DNA of 64,000 nucleotides from the NCBI RefSeq assembly GCF_947241125.1, contig NZ_OX365700.1, positions 2,884,001-2,948,000 of the forward strand, written 5' to 3'. Made by a program: the position numbers and the translations under genes. The notes under the pieces are model-generated. The model did no database searches. It had not been told where the DNA came from and saw nothing but the letters and a program-made list of their open reading frames with translations. The DNA is from Nitrospira tepida. GTDB lineage: Bacteria > Nitrospirota > Nitrospiria > Nitrospirales > Nitrospiraceae. Below, in pieces: positions 1 to 8,309 of this stretch (positions are counted from its first letter, which is position 1; each line of letters begins with the position of its first letter).

Positions 1-881
1 TGACGAAATCCAGCCGGCGCCTCCCGGACTGGTTCAAAGTGCGCTTGACGACCGGGGCCGAGTATCAGGAGGTCCGGCGGATCGTGGACCGGCTGGGGCT
101 GCACACGATCTGTGAAGAAGCCCGCTGCCCGAACCGTTGGGAATGTTGGAACCACCGCACCGCCACCTTCCTTATTCTGGGCGACATCTGCACGAGGCGC
201 TGCCACTACTGTTCCGTCAGCACCGGCAGGCCCCTCCCGATCGATCGAGACGAGCCGCGCCGCGTGGCGCAGGCGGTGCAGGCGATGGGGCTCCGGCATG
301 CGGTGATTACCTCGGTAAACCGGGATGAGCTTCCGGACGGAGGCGCCTCGATCTTCGCCGAGACGATCCGGTTGATTCGACAACTCACGCCCTCCTGCGC
401 GGTCGAAGTGCTGATTCCGGACTTCGAAGGCAGCGAGGCGGCGCTCGAGACCGTGCTCGACGAGCGCCCGGACATCCTCAACCACAATATCGAAACGGTC
501 CGGCGTCTGTTTCCCTCCATCAGGCCGCAGGGCAAATACGACCGGTCCATCCAACTGCTCGACCGCGCCAAGCGGCTGGGCGCCAGGACCAAGTCCGGCG
601 TGATTGCGGGGATGGGCGAGACTGCCGATGAAATCCGCGAGGTCATGCGCGATCTCCGGGCAGTCGGTTGCGAGATCCTCACGATCGGGCAATACCTCCA
701 GCCGAGCGCGCAGCACCTGCCGGTCGCCCATTTCTACCATCCGGACGACTTTGCCACGTTCCGAGCCGACGGCTATGCCATGGGCTTCGCGCATGTGGAA
801 TCGGGGCCGCTGGTGCGCAGCTCCTACCATGCCGCTGAGCAGGTCGAGGGCTTCGCATCCGATGCCGGCGAGACCGCCTGA
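1..881 (+). CDS. lipA: Lipoyl synthase (5'-edge partial by about one base)
   Basis: Radical SAM enzyme that inserts two sulfurs into protein-bound octanoyl groups to make lipoate for 2-oxoacid dehydrogenases and the glycine cleavage H protein; cytoplasmic. The auxiliary cluster motif CEEARCPNRWEC (CX4CX5C) and the radical SAM motif CTRRCHYC (CX3CX2C) are both present, and the family-typical RSSYHA lies near the C-terminus. The first internal start codon is GTG at 39, but codons 3-38 read TKSSRRLPDWFK, which matches the usual LipA N-terminus. The frame puts bases 1-2 (tg) as the last two bases of a start codon, so the gene almost certainly begins at base 0, just outside the window, giving about 293 aa. 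The upstream partner lipB would lie outside the window. Confidence 0.95.
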   Translation, partial: TKSSRRLPDWFKVRLTTGAEYQEVRRIVDRLGLHTICEEARCPNRWECWNHRTATFLILGDICTRRCHYCSVSTGRPLPIDRDEPRRVAQAVQAMGLRHAVITSVNRDELPDGGASIFAETIRLIRQLTPSCAVEVLIPDFEGSEAALETVLDERPDILNHNIETVRRLFPSIRPQGKYDRSIQLLDRAKRLGARTKSGVIAGMGETADEIREVMRDLRAVGCEILTIGQYLQPSAQHLPVAHFYHPDDFATFRADGYAMGFAHVESGPLVRSSYHAAEQVEGFASDAGETA

Positions 882-950
882 GCGACGGGTCGATCGTCAG
901 CCCATGTCCGGTACAACCTCGGCGACATTCGTTCCTGATCTCGCCTAAAA

Positions 951-979
951 TTGACTCTCCCTTGAGCCGTCACTATAAT
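951..979 (+). promoter_or_regulatory. Sigma-70-type promoter
   Basis: TTGACT at 951-956, a 17-base spacer, then a perfect TATAAT at 974-979. It lies in the 170-base gap between lipA and the next gene, so it probably starts transcription near 986 of the operon running from 1051 to about 8230. Seen in sequence; activity is inferred. Confidence 0.7.
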
Positions 980-1050
980 CACCCATCATCGTCCTTGCCT
1001 GTTGTCAGACTTCGCCCCAGCGTGACGCCCCAACGTTGCGATTGACGCCG

Positions 1051-1416
1051 ATGATTCCGCGCCCGAAAGCTTCCTTCGCAGAACGGCTTCGGAAACTCCG
1101 TCCTCAGTTGGCGCATGCCTTTGCCGTTCATCAGGAGAATCGGCCGCTGCCTCAGGAAGACCAGGCTCTGCTCGAACGGTTGGCCGAGACCATCATCGAC
1201 CGCCGCATGGCCACGCCGGCGCTCCTGTTTTTTGAGTCGGTGGGCCCGATGAATTTTCTCGGCAGTCAAGTCCTCCATTTCCTCACGCCCCTGCTCAACC
1301 TGACCTGCCGTGCCACGGAGTTCGACCGCGCCGCCCGCCTGTTGGAGCGCCGCGACACCATCCCCCGCTTGATCGCCCTCATCGAGGCCAAGGCTTCGGT
1401 CGTCGCGACCCGATGA
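1051..1416 (+). CDS. Small conserved-looking protein of unknown function
   Basis: A 121-aa soluble protein that I do not recognise. It begins with a basic stretch (MIPRPKASFAERLRKLRPQL), has a hydrophobic middle (ALLFFESVGPMNFLGSQVL) and ends with a charged helix-like segment. A TTG at 1036 in the same frame would add five residues; I chose ATG 1051. Its stop overlaps the start of the next gene (ATGA at 1413-1416), so the two are translationally coupled. It probably works with the GlmL-family ATPase downstream. It has no signal peptide. Confidence 0.75.
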   Translation: MIPRPKASFAERLRKLRPQLAHAFAVHQENRPLPQEDQALLERLAETIIDRRMATPALLFFESVGPMNFLGSQVLHFLTPLLNLTCRATEFDRAARLLERRDTIPRLIALIEAKASVVATR

Positions 1417-3284
1417 CGGAGCAGCCGTCCACTCACCTCGCCGCGGACCAGCCGCTGTCCGTCATCATCGCCACCGATTGCGGCAGCACGACCACCAAAG
1501 CCATCCTCATCGAAAAAATCGGCGGGGAGTATCGACAGACGTTCCGGGGCGAGGCTCCGACCACCGTCGAGGCTCCGTTCGAGGACGTCACCAGGGGAGT
1601 CCTCAATTCGTTCGCCGAGATCGAAGAACTCTCCGGCCGAAAGATTCTGGACGGCGACCGTCTCATCATCCCGAGCCGGTTCGAACCGGACGGACGGCCG
1701 GCCGGCGTGGACATCTATGTCTCGACCAGCAGCGCGGGAGGCGGCTTGCAGATGGTCGTGACCGGCGTCGTCCGCAACATGACCGGGGAAAGCGCGCAAC
1801 GTTGCGCGCTCGGGGCCGGCGCGATCGTGATCGACGTCCTGGCCTCGAACGACGGGCGATTGCCCCACGAAAAGATCGAGCGCATCCGCTCGCTGCGGCC
1901 CGACATGATCCTGATGGCAGGCGGCACCGACGGCGGCACGGTCAAGCACGTCGTCGCGATGGCCCAATACGTCTCCGCCGCCGAGCCGCGCCCCCGGTTC
2001 GGCAGCGGCTTTACGCTCCCGGTCGTCTATGCGGGCAATCAGGACGTCCGTCCGCAGGTGCAGGAACTGCTCGGCGACAAGACCGCCCTCGTGCTCGCGC
2101 CGAACATCAGGCCGAGGCTTGAAGAAGAGCACCTCGCGCCGGCTCGGGACAAGATCCACGAGCTGTTCCTCGACCACGTCATGAAGGAGGCGCCGGGCTA
2201 CCGCAAGTTGATCGACATGGCTGGGGCGCCCATCATGCCGACGCCGGCCGCCGTCGGCCTCATCATGGAAAAGATCGCCAAGCGCCAACAGATCAATCTG
2301 CTGGGCGTCGATATCGGCGGCGCCACCACGGACGTGTTTTCCGTCTTCGACGGCGTCTTCAACCGCACGGTGAGCGCCAACCTGGGCATGTCCTACAGCG
2401 TGTCGAATGTGCTGGTCGAATCCGGCATCCCGAACATCATGCGCTGGGTGCCCTTCACGATCGACGAGCAGACCCTCCGGAACCGGATCAAGAACAAAAT
2501 GATCCGTCCGACCACGATCCCACAGACGCTCGATGAACTGATGATCGAGCATGCGATCGCGCGGGAGGCGCTGCGCCTGGCCCTGGCCCATCACAAGTCC
2601 CTGGCGACCGGCCTCAAGGGCATTCGCCAGCAACGCACGATTTCGGATATCTTCGAACAGCGGCAGACCGGCAGGTCGCTGATCGATATGCTGCGGCTCG
2701 ACCTGATCGTCGGCAGCGGCGGCATCCTGTCCCACGCCCCGCGTCGCGTGCAGTCTATGCTCATGATGGTGGATGCCTACGAACCGCTGGGGTTCACGCT
2801 GCTGTCCGTGGACAGCATCTTCATGATGCCGCATTTGGGCGTCCTCTCCACGGTCAACGAGCAGGCCGCGACCGACGTGTTTTTGCGCGACTGCCTGATC
2901 TATCTCGGCACTTGCGTGGCTCCCATCGGCCAGGGAAAACCGGGAGAGCCCTGCGCCGAGTATCACATCACGTTTTCCGACGGCCGTCCGCCCGAGACCG
3001 GACGTTTGGCCTTCGGCGACCTGACCTTGATTCCCTTGGAGCACGAGCAGCCGGCGGCAATCTCGCTGACGCCCGCTCCCTCGGTCGATGTCGGAGCGGG
3101 GAAGGGCGAGCCGGTCACCAGAGAGGTGCGGGGCGGCGTCGTGGGGCTGTTGCTCGACGGGCGGGGGCGGCCGTTACAGTTGCCGTTGGACCCGTCGATC
3201 AGACAAACACAGTTGGAACGGTGGTATCAAACCTTGGATCTCTACCCCGCCGCATCATGGCACATGCTTACACACCAGGCCTGA
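1413..3284 (+). CDS. GlmL/MutL-family ASKHA ATPase
   Basis: A 623-aa protein of the family named for GlmL/MutL, the companion of B12-dependent glutamate mutase. This is not the mismatch-repair MutL. It shows the actin/Hsp70-fold signatures: phosphate-1 motif DCGSTTTKA near residue 27, phosphate-2 motif GVDIGGATTDV near residue 300, and a glycine-rich adenosine segment GSGGILSHAP in the C-terminal half. Relatives are thought to act as ATP-driven chaperones or reactivators. No glutamate mutase subunit or other B12 mutase is near. Instead the gene is followed without a gap by a KOW-like protein and four membrane proteins, so its client is probably different here. It starts by ATGA overlap with the gene before and overlaps the next gene by 28 bases. 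Confidence 0.85.
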   Translation: MTEQPSTHLAADQPLSVIIATDCGSTTTKAILIEKIGGEYRQTFRGEAPTTVEAPFEDVTRGVLNSFAEIEELSGRKILDGDRLIIPSRFEPDGRPAGVDIYVSTSSAGGGLQMVVTGVVRNMTGESAQRCALGAGAIVIDVLASNDGRLPHEKIERIRSLRPDMILMAGGTDGGTVKHVVAMAQYVSAAEPRPRFGSGFTLPVVYAGNQDVRPQVQELLGDKTALVLAPNIRPRLEEEHLAPARDKIHELFLDHVMKEAPGYRKLIDMAGAPIMPTPAAVGLIMEKIAKRQQINLLGVDIGGATTDVFSVFDGVFNRTVSANLGMSYSVSNVLVESGIPNIMRWVPFTIDEQTLRNRIKNKMIRPTTIPQTLDELMIEHAIAREALRLALAHHKSLATGLKGIRQQRTISDIFEQRQTGRSLIDMLRLDLIVGSGGILSHAPRRVQSMLMMVDAYEPLGFTLLSVDSIFMMPHLGVLSTVNEQAATDVFLRDCLIYLGTCVAPIGQGKPGEPCAEYHITFSDGRPPETGRLAFGDLTLIPLEHEQPAAISLTPAPSVDVGAGKGEPVTREVRGGVVGLLLDGRGRPLQLPLDPSIRQTQLERWYQTLDLYPAASWHMLTHQA

Positions 3285-4387
3285 CCGTCACCGAGCAGGC
3301 GAGGGTGCGCCGGCGCCGCCTCCTGCCGCTCGCCGGAACAGTCATTGTCCAGGCTGGACAACAGGTGGCGGCCAAACAGGTCGTCGCGCGGACCAGTCTT
3401 CCGGGCAAGGTCTATCCGGTCAACGTCGCCAACCAGCTCGGCATCGCGCCCGATGAGATCCTGCAGTACCTGACCAAACAGGTCGGCGATCCGGTGGAGA
3501 AGGACGAGATCATCGCCGAAAACAAGCCGCTCTTGAAATGGCTCAGGACGGAGATTCCCTCACCGATCCGTGGAACGGTCGATGCGGCCTCTCCCATCAC
3601 CGGACAGATCCTCTTGCGGGAGCCTCCGCTGGTGCTCGATTTGCTGGCCTATCTGGATGGGGTCGTCGCCGAAGTCCACGGTCGTGAAGGCGTCACGATT
3701 GAAGCCACCTGCACGCTGGTGCAGGGCATCTTCGGGGTCGGCGGCGAAACCTGGGGGCCGATCGTCATGGGCGTGTCCTCTCCCGAAGAACCTCTGTCTC
3801 CGGATCGGCTGACGCCTTCCATGAAGGGTTGCGTGGTCGTCGGCGGATCGTTCCTGTCCTACGACACGATGAAGCGCGCGAAGGAGCTGGGGATTATTGG
3901 ATTGGTGGTCGGGGGCGTGCACGATAAGGATATCCGGACCCTGCTCGGGTACGACCTTGGCGTCGCGATCACGGGAACCGAGCGAATCGGGTTTACGCTC
4001 ATCCTCACCGAAGGATTCGGAACCATTCCGATGGCCGCCCGCACCTTCGACCTGTTATCCAAATATGCCGGCCGGCAGGCCTCCGTGTCCGGCGCCACGC
4101 AAATTCGCGCCGGCGTGATCAGGCCGGAGATCATCATCGCCCAGGCGATCGGCGACGGGGTCCGCAACGGGGTTCCCGGCCCCGGCTCGAAGGAAGGGAT
4201 TCAGATCGGCGACCATGTCCGGATCATCCGCGATCCGTTGTTCGGCCGTATCGGCGAGGTCTCGACCTTGCCCTCCGAGCCTTACCGGATCGCCACGGAA
4301 AGCCTGGTCCGGGTGCTCGGCGTCCGATTTCCAGATGGGAAGGAGATTTTGATTCCGCGGGCCAACATCGAGGTGATTGAAGGATAA
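3257..4387 (+). CDS. Barrel-sandwich/KOW-like protein of unknown function
   Basis: A 376-aa soluble protein; ATG 3257 lies inside the end of the preceding ATPase gene. Residues about 20-130 read like repeated barrel-sandwich (lipoyl/RnfC-type) strands: PLAGTVIVQAGQQVAAKQVV, then VGDPVEKDEIIAENKP and IPSPIRGTVDA. A middle alpha/beta region contains KGCVVVGGSFLSYDTMKRAK followed by LGIIGLVVGGV. The last 65 residues look like a KOW/SH3 barrel (GDHVRIIRDPLFGRIGEV). No lysine sits in a clear lipoyl or biotinyl attachment motif. It is probably a structural partner of the GlmL-family ATPase. Function unknown; the domain readings are by eye. Confidence 0.75.
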   Translation: MAHAYTPGLTVTEQARVRRRRLLPLAGTVIVQAGQQVAAKQVVARTSLPGKVYPVNVANQLGIAPDEILQYLTKQVGDPVEKDEIIAENKPLLKWLRTEIPSPIRGTVDAASPITGQILLREPPLVLDLLAYLDGVVAEVHGREGVTIEATCTLVQGIFGVGGETWGPIVMGVSSPEEPLSPDRLTPSMKGCVVVGGSFLSYDTMKRAKELGIIGLVVGGVHDKDIRTLLGYDLGVAITGTERIGFTLILTEGFGTIPMAARTFDLLSKYAGRQASVSGATQIRAGVIRPEIIIAQAIGDGVRNGVPGPGSKEGIQIGDHVRIIRDPLFGRIGEVSTLPSEPYRIATESLVRVLGVRFPDGKEILIPRANIEVIEG

Positions 4388-4388
4388 C

Positions 4389-5651
4389 ATGAGGTTTTCT
4401 TCCGGCGACAGGCTGGCCTTGGCCATACTCCTATCCACGGTCCCGTTTGCGGCGGCAAATGGGTCTGCCGCTATGGAACCGGTTCTGCCGATTCCGCAGC
4501 AGCTCCAGGCCTTGGACACGCCCAGCGACGGGGGTGGCCGCATCACGGTGCTCTGGGCTCCCTCCCCATTGGACGGCCCGGACCTCCACTATCAGGTGTT
4601 GATCCAGGAGGGGCCGCCACCTACGGACCCGTCGCACATGAAGGTGCTCGCGGAATTTCCCTCGAACACCCATTATGTCAAAGACTCCAAAGAGCCTTGG
4701 TGGACCAGGCGCGATGGAGCCGGTTCTCATCTGTATCAGATCCGAAGCGGCAGGGGCGTCGAGGTCAAGAACGGAGTGTCTTATTCGATTACGGTCGCGT
4801 CGGCGCAGGGCGGGCACCGGGTGTTTGCGCCGCCCGTCCAGGCCGTCGCGTCGCCCAACTGGTTCAACTGGAATGCGCTGAACAATCTCGTCATCGCGCT
4901 CTCGTTCGGCCTCCTCGTGCTCTACGCCATCCGACGAGCCCATCGGGGACCGATCTTTCTTCGTTATATTCCGGGCCTGGACGCGGTCGATGAGGCGATC
5001 GGACGGGCCACCGAACTCGGAAAGCCGGTGATGTATCTGACCGGCGCGCATGACATGAGCGATCCCTCCACCGTCGCGGCGGCCGTGATACTCGGACGAG
5101 TGGCGACCCGCACCGCGGCCTACGAGACCGACCTCATGGTCCCCCATCGCAACCCGATCACGATGGCGGTCTGCCAGGAGATTACGCGCCAGGCCTATTT
5201 CGAAGCGGGCAAGCCGGACCTGTTCCGCGAAGACGCGAATTTCTTCATCACGGCCGACCAGTTCAGCTACACCGCCTCCGTGGACGGCATCATGCTTCGG
5301 ACCAAGCCGGCCGCCAACTTTTTCATGGGCGCCTACTTTGCCGAGGCCCTGCTGCTGACGGAAACCGGCGCCAGCACCGGCGCAATCCAGATTGCCGGAA
5401 CCGATTCGGATCACCAGTTGCCGTTCTTCGTGACCACCTGCGACTACACGTTGATCGGCGAGGAACTGTACGCCGCCAGCGCCTACCTGTCCCGGGAACC
5501 GGTACAGGTCGGCACCCTGTTGGGACAGGATATCGGGAAGCTCACGGTGCTGAGCTTGATTGCGCTCGGCAGCATCGCCGCCACCCTTAAATTGGGGTTC
5601 GGGATTGAATGGGCGCAACTGTTGCTCGACACCCTGCGCGACGTGAAATGA
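4389..5651 (+). CDS. Membrane protein with FN3-like ectodomain (DUF6754-like)
   Basis: A 420-aa protein. ATG 4389 follows GAAGGA at 4379-4384; an in-frame TTG at 4377 is the only alternative. It has a signal peptide (LALAILLSTVPFAAANGSAA), then a fibronectin-III-like region up to about residue 155 (RITVLWAPSPLDGPDLHYQV; NGVSYSITVASA). A membrane segment (NNLVIALSFGLLVLYAI) is followed by a roughly 200-residue globular domain with GKPVMYLTG and a second membrane segment near the C-terminus. The globular part resembles proteins annotated as DUF6754; I hold that name loosely. Its stop overlaps the next start (ATGA at 5648). Confidence 0.8.
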   Translation: MRFSSGDRLALAILLSTVPFAAANGSAAMEPVLPIPQQLQALDTPSDGGGRITVLWAPSPLDGPDLHYQVLIQEGPPPTDPSHMKVLAEFPSNTHYVKDSKEPWWTRRDGAGSHLYQIRSGRGVEVKNGVSYSITVASAQGGHRVFAPPVQAVASPNWFNWNALNNLVIALSFGLLVLYAIRRAHRGPIFLRYIPGLDAVDEAIGRATELGKPVMYLTGAHDMSDPSTVAAAVILGRVATRTAAYETDLMVPHRNPITMAVCQEITRQAYFEAGKPDLFREDANFFITADQFSYTASVDGIMLRTKPAANFFMGAYFAEALLLTETGASTGAIQIAGTDSDHQLPFFVTTCDYTLIGEELYAASAYLSREPVQVGTLLGQDIGKLTVLSLIALGSIAATLKLGFGIEWAQLLLDTLRDVK

Positions 5652-6298
5652 ACCTGCTCCGCCGCCAACTGCCGCTCATGGTCGCGATGGTCACCGGCCT
5701 CCTCTTCGCCGGGCAATATTACGTCCCCCATCCGGCCTCGGAGGAGATGCTCACCTCCGTGACGAAGTGGATGCAAATCATCGGCGGCTTCGCCCTGGTC
5801 CTCGGCATCACGAGCCTGTTCACGGTCCACGCGGCCAAGATCCGCCGCAAGGAGGCCGGCTGGGGCTATAGCGTCATTCTCTACGCGGGAATGCTGGGCA
5901 CGGTGGCGATGGGACTCTGGTCGGAGGGCAAGGAAGCCGTGGACGGAGCGACGACCGCGTTCGGATGGGTCTACAGCTACATGATGGTGCCGCTGCAGGG
6001 CACGATGTTCTCGCTGCTGGCCTTTTTCATCGCCTCTGCCGCCTATCGGTCGTTCCGCGCCCGCAGCCGCGAGGCGGCCGTGCTCCTGACGGCGGCCGTG
6101 ATCGTCATGATGGGGCGGGTCCCGCTGGGCGAATACTTGATTCCGGTCAGCGGCGATCTGTCGCAATGGATCTTGAACGTGCTGAACGCGTCCGTGCGCC
6201 GGGCGATTCTCATCGGAGTGAGCTTAGGAGCCGTGGCCCTGTCCTTCAAGATCATCTTCGGCATCGAACGGTCATATCTGGGTGGCGGGAAGGAATGA
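5648..6298 (+). CDS. Polytopic membrane protein, unknown function
   Basis: A 216-aa protein with about six hydrophobic helices (for example LPLMVAMVTGLLFAG, IIGGFALVLGITSLF, TMFSLLAFFIASAAY, AAVLLTAAVIVMMG) and basic loops such as AKIRRKEAG. The start is fixed by ATGA overlap with the preceding gene. It has no recognisable enzyme motif. It looks like a membrane subunit of the complex encoded by this operon. Confidence 0.75.
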   Translation: MNLLRRQLPLMVAMVTGLLFAGQYYVPHPASEEMLTSVTKWMQIIGGFALVLGITSLFTVHAAKIRRKEAGWGYSVILYAGMLGTVAMGLWSEGKEAVDGATTAFGWVYSYMMVPLQGTMFSLLAFFIASAAYRSFRARSREAAVLLTAAVIVMMGRVPLGEYLIPVSGDLSQWILNVLNASVRRAILIGVSLGAVALSFKIIFGIERSYLGGGKE

Positions 6299-6602
6299 CG
6301 TCAACCCACATTATTCATGACCGGTTCTACTGCAACCGCCGTGCGACCCGTTGCGGTCAAAGAGCAACAGGTGCCCCGGCTGCGACAAGCATGGCTGCCA
6401 GGCTCCCGCAGCCAAGCGGGCAGGCTCGCCGCTCGGTCGGTCGACATACTGTTTCAAGTATGCCTTCCTTCCTCGCGCCTCCGCATGCCCGTCTCGCGTT
6501 GCGTCTTGGCGGTTTCGTCACGAACCGTCATGAATATTGTGGGTTCACCGTTCACCGTTATTCGTTCAACGAAGAAGCAGGCCGTCTCACGTTTCACGTC
6601 TC
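6299..6602. other. 304-base gap with tandem-like degenerate repeats
   Basis: No convincing gene. The right end holds short quasi-direct repeats: GTTCACCGTTCACCGTT (6543-6559) with an extension ATTCGTTCA, and CTCACGTTTCACGTCTCA (6586-6603). Similar wording occurs on the other side of the cluster at 9561-9650. No strong terminator or promoter was seen. Confidence 0.5.
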
Positions 6603-7460
6603 ATGAATCGCGGTCTCCCGATGACTTTCGCGGAACGGATGTTGGCGATCGACCGGCGGATCATTTTTATCGTGATCGGCCTTTGCACCCTGCTGCCGCT
6701 GCTCTATCCGGTTGGGCTCCCGATCAGGATTTCCCCGGAGGTCAAGGGCATCTATGACTATATCGAAGCACTGCCGGAAGGTTCCGTGTTCCTCCTGTCG
6801 CTGGACTTTGATCCGGCCTCGAAGCCGGAACTATACCCCCAGGCGGTCGCCATTTTGCGCCATGCCTTCAAGAAGAACCTGCGCGTAGTGGCGATGACCC
6901 TCTGGGTGACTGGCACCGGCATGGCGGACCAGGTGGTCACCCAGATGGCCAACGAAGCGGGGAAGACGAGCGGCAAGGACTATGTCTTTCTCGGGTGGAG
7001 TCCGGGCGGCACCGCCGTCATCATCAATCTGGGACAGGATCTCTACACGACGTTTCCGACCGACTACAGCGGCCGCCCCACAGAGGGGTTGCCGGTGCTC
7101 GCCGGAGTCCGCAATCTCCGCGACGTGGACTATGCCGTCTGCCTCGGCGCCGGCAATCCAGGGGTTGATGCCTGGTATGTCTTCGGCAAGGACAAGTACA
7201 AGTTCGAGCTGGGAGGGGGATCGACCGGCGTCATCGCGCCGGGCCTCTATCCCTTGCTGCGGAGCGGCCAGATCAACGGGTTGATCGGCGGCCTCCGGGG
7301 AGCGGCGGAGTACGAGAGCTTGATCGGGCAGAAGGGGCGGGCCGTGGCCGGGATGGACGCACAGTCGGCCACCCATCTCGCCATCATCGTGCTCGTGATC
7401 ATGTGCAACCTGTTCTATTTTTCGCTGCGGCACCAGCGCAGCCAGAGCGAGCGGCGCTGA
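6603..7460 (+). CDS. Membrane-anchored protein with large soluble domain, unknown
   Basis: A 285-aa protein from ATG 6603, or 279 aa from ATG 6621; neither has a clear Shine-Dalgarno. An N-terminal membrane anchor (RIIFIVIGLCTLLPLLYPVG) is followed by about 210 residues of alpha/beta sequence (GSVFLLSLDFDPASKPELYP; DYVFLGWSPGGTAVIINLG; VDYAVCLGAGNPGVDAW). A C-terminal membrane helix (LAIIVLVIMCNLFYFSL) and a basic tail end it. The layout mirrors the protein at 4389-5651: an anchored domain closed by a second helix. Not recognised; probably part of the same membrane complex. Confidence 0.75.
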   Translation: MNRGLPMTFAERMLAIDRRIIFIVIGLCTLLPLLYPVGLPIRISPEVKGIYDYIEALPEGSVFLLSLDFDPASKPELYPQAVAILRHAFKKNLRVVAMTLWVTGTGMADQVVTQMANEAGKTSGKDYVFLGWSPGGTAVIINLGQDLYTTFPTDYSGRPTEGLPVLAGVRNLRDVDYAVCLGAGNPGVDAWYVFGKDKYKFELGGGSTGVIAPGLYPLLRSGQINGLIGGLRGAAEYESLIGQKGRAVAGMDAQSATHLAIIVLVIMCNLFYFSLRHQRSQSERR

Positions 7461-7480
7461 TCAACCGAAAGGAGCCTGGC

Positions 7481-8230
7481 GTGCCGGTCGAGATGCTGTT
7501 CGGGGCCTGGGTCGCGACAGGGTTGACCCTGTTCATCATGACCTTCCTCTATCAGGATAACCCGCTGTTCAAGGCGGCCGAACATCTCTACGTCGGGGTG
7601 TCGGTGGGGTACGAGATCGTCAAGGCGACGGATACGGTCCTGCTGCGCTTGATCATCAAACCGATTGCGGAAAACGGCGAATGGTCGCTTTTGATCCCGG
7701 TCGGGATTGGGCTGTTGATGCTGACCCGGTACGTGCCGAAGGTCTCCTGGCTGTCCCGCTATGCCTTCGCCTTCATCGTGGGGGTTGGAGCGGGGCTGGC
7801 GATCCCGCGTACGATCTCCTCGTTCATTCTCAAGCAGATTGAGGACACCGTTCGTCCGCTCCTGACCCTCGATGCCGTGGAAGGCGCGAGCTTCTCCTTG
7901 AGCCTGCTGAATCCGGCGAGCAATCTTAATGCCGTGATCATCCTGATCGGGGTCGCAAGCGTCCTGTACTACTTTCTGTTCACCGTCGAACATGCGGGCT
8001 TGGGCCGCTCGGTGGCCCGCATGGGGATCCTGTTCCTGATGATCTCGTTCGGTGCGGCATTCGGCTACACGGTCATGGCTCGCATGTCCCTCCTGATCGG
8101 CCGCCTGACCGATTTGATCGAATTCGCCTCTCCCTCCTATCACTATGCGAGCCTCTGGTTCGCGGCGGCGACCATCGCCACGCTCGCGCTGTGGGCGACC
8201 AGACGGAAAGACGTTCCGCCTTCCCATTGA
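7481..8230 (+). CDS. Polytopic membrane protein, unknown function
   Basis: A 249-aa protein. I chose GTG 7481 because AAAGGAG at 7468-7474 sits six bases upstream; the same open frame continues upstream to 7403 but that part overlaps the previous gene. It has about seven hydrophobic segments (GAWVATGLTLFIMTFLY, LLIPVGIGLLMLT, YAFAFIVGVGAGLAI, AVIILIGVASVLYYFLF, LFLMISFGAAFGYTV, SLWFAAATIATLALW). It is the last gene of the GlmL-ATPase/membrane cluster. No enzymatic motif was seen. Confidence 0.75.
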   Translation: MPVEMLFGAWVATGLTLFIMTFLYQDNPLFKAAEHLYVGVSVGYEIVKATDTVLLRLIIKPIAENGEWSLLIPVGIGLLMLTRYVPKVSWLSRYAFAFIVGVGAGLAIPRTISSFILKQIEDTVRPLLTLDAVEGASFSLSLLNPASNLNAVIILIGVASVLYYFLFTVEHAGLGRSVARMGILFLMISFGAAFGYTVMARMSLLIGRLTDLIEFASPSYHYASLWFAAATIATLALWATRRKDVPPSH

Positions 8231-8309
8231 GCGCCCTGTCTCGGTTGCGGGCTCGCGCAGACCTCCGGTAGAATGCGCCGGCGGTTCTTTCGACTAACAT
8301 TCCACCTGT

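Noticed and set aside
1266-3044. A 592-codon open frame antisense to the GlmL-family ATPase gene
   Set aside because: It mirrors the codon pattern of the real gene, its composition is rich in Arg/His/Gly/Asp without any domain, and GC-rich DNA often opens such frames.
1413-3284. Naming this gene as DNA mismatch repair MutL
   Set aside because: It has Hsp70/actin-type nucleotide motifs, not the GHKL motifs of mismatch-repair MutL; the shared name is historical.
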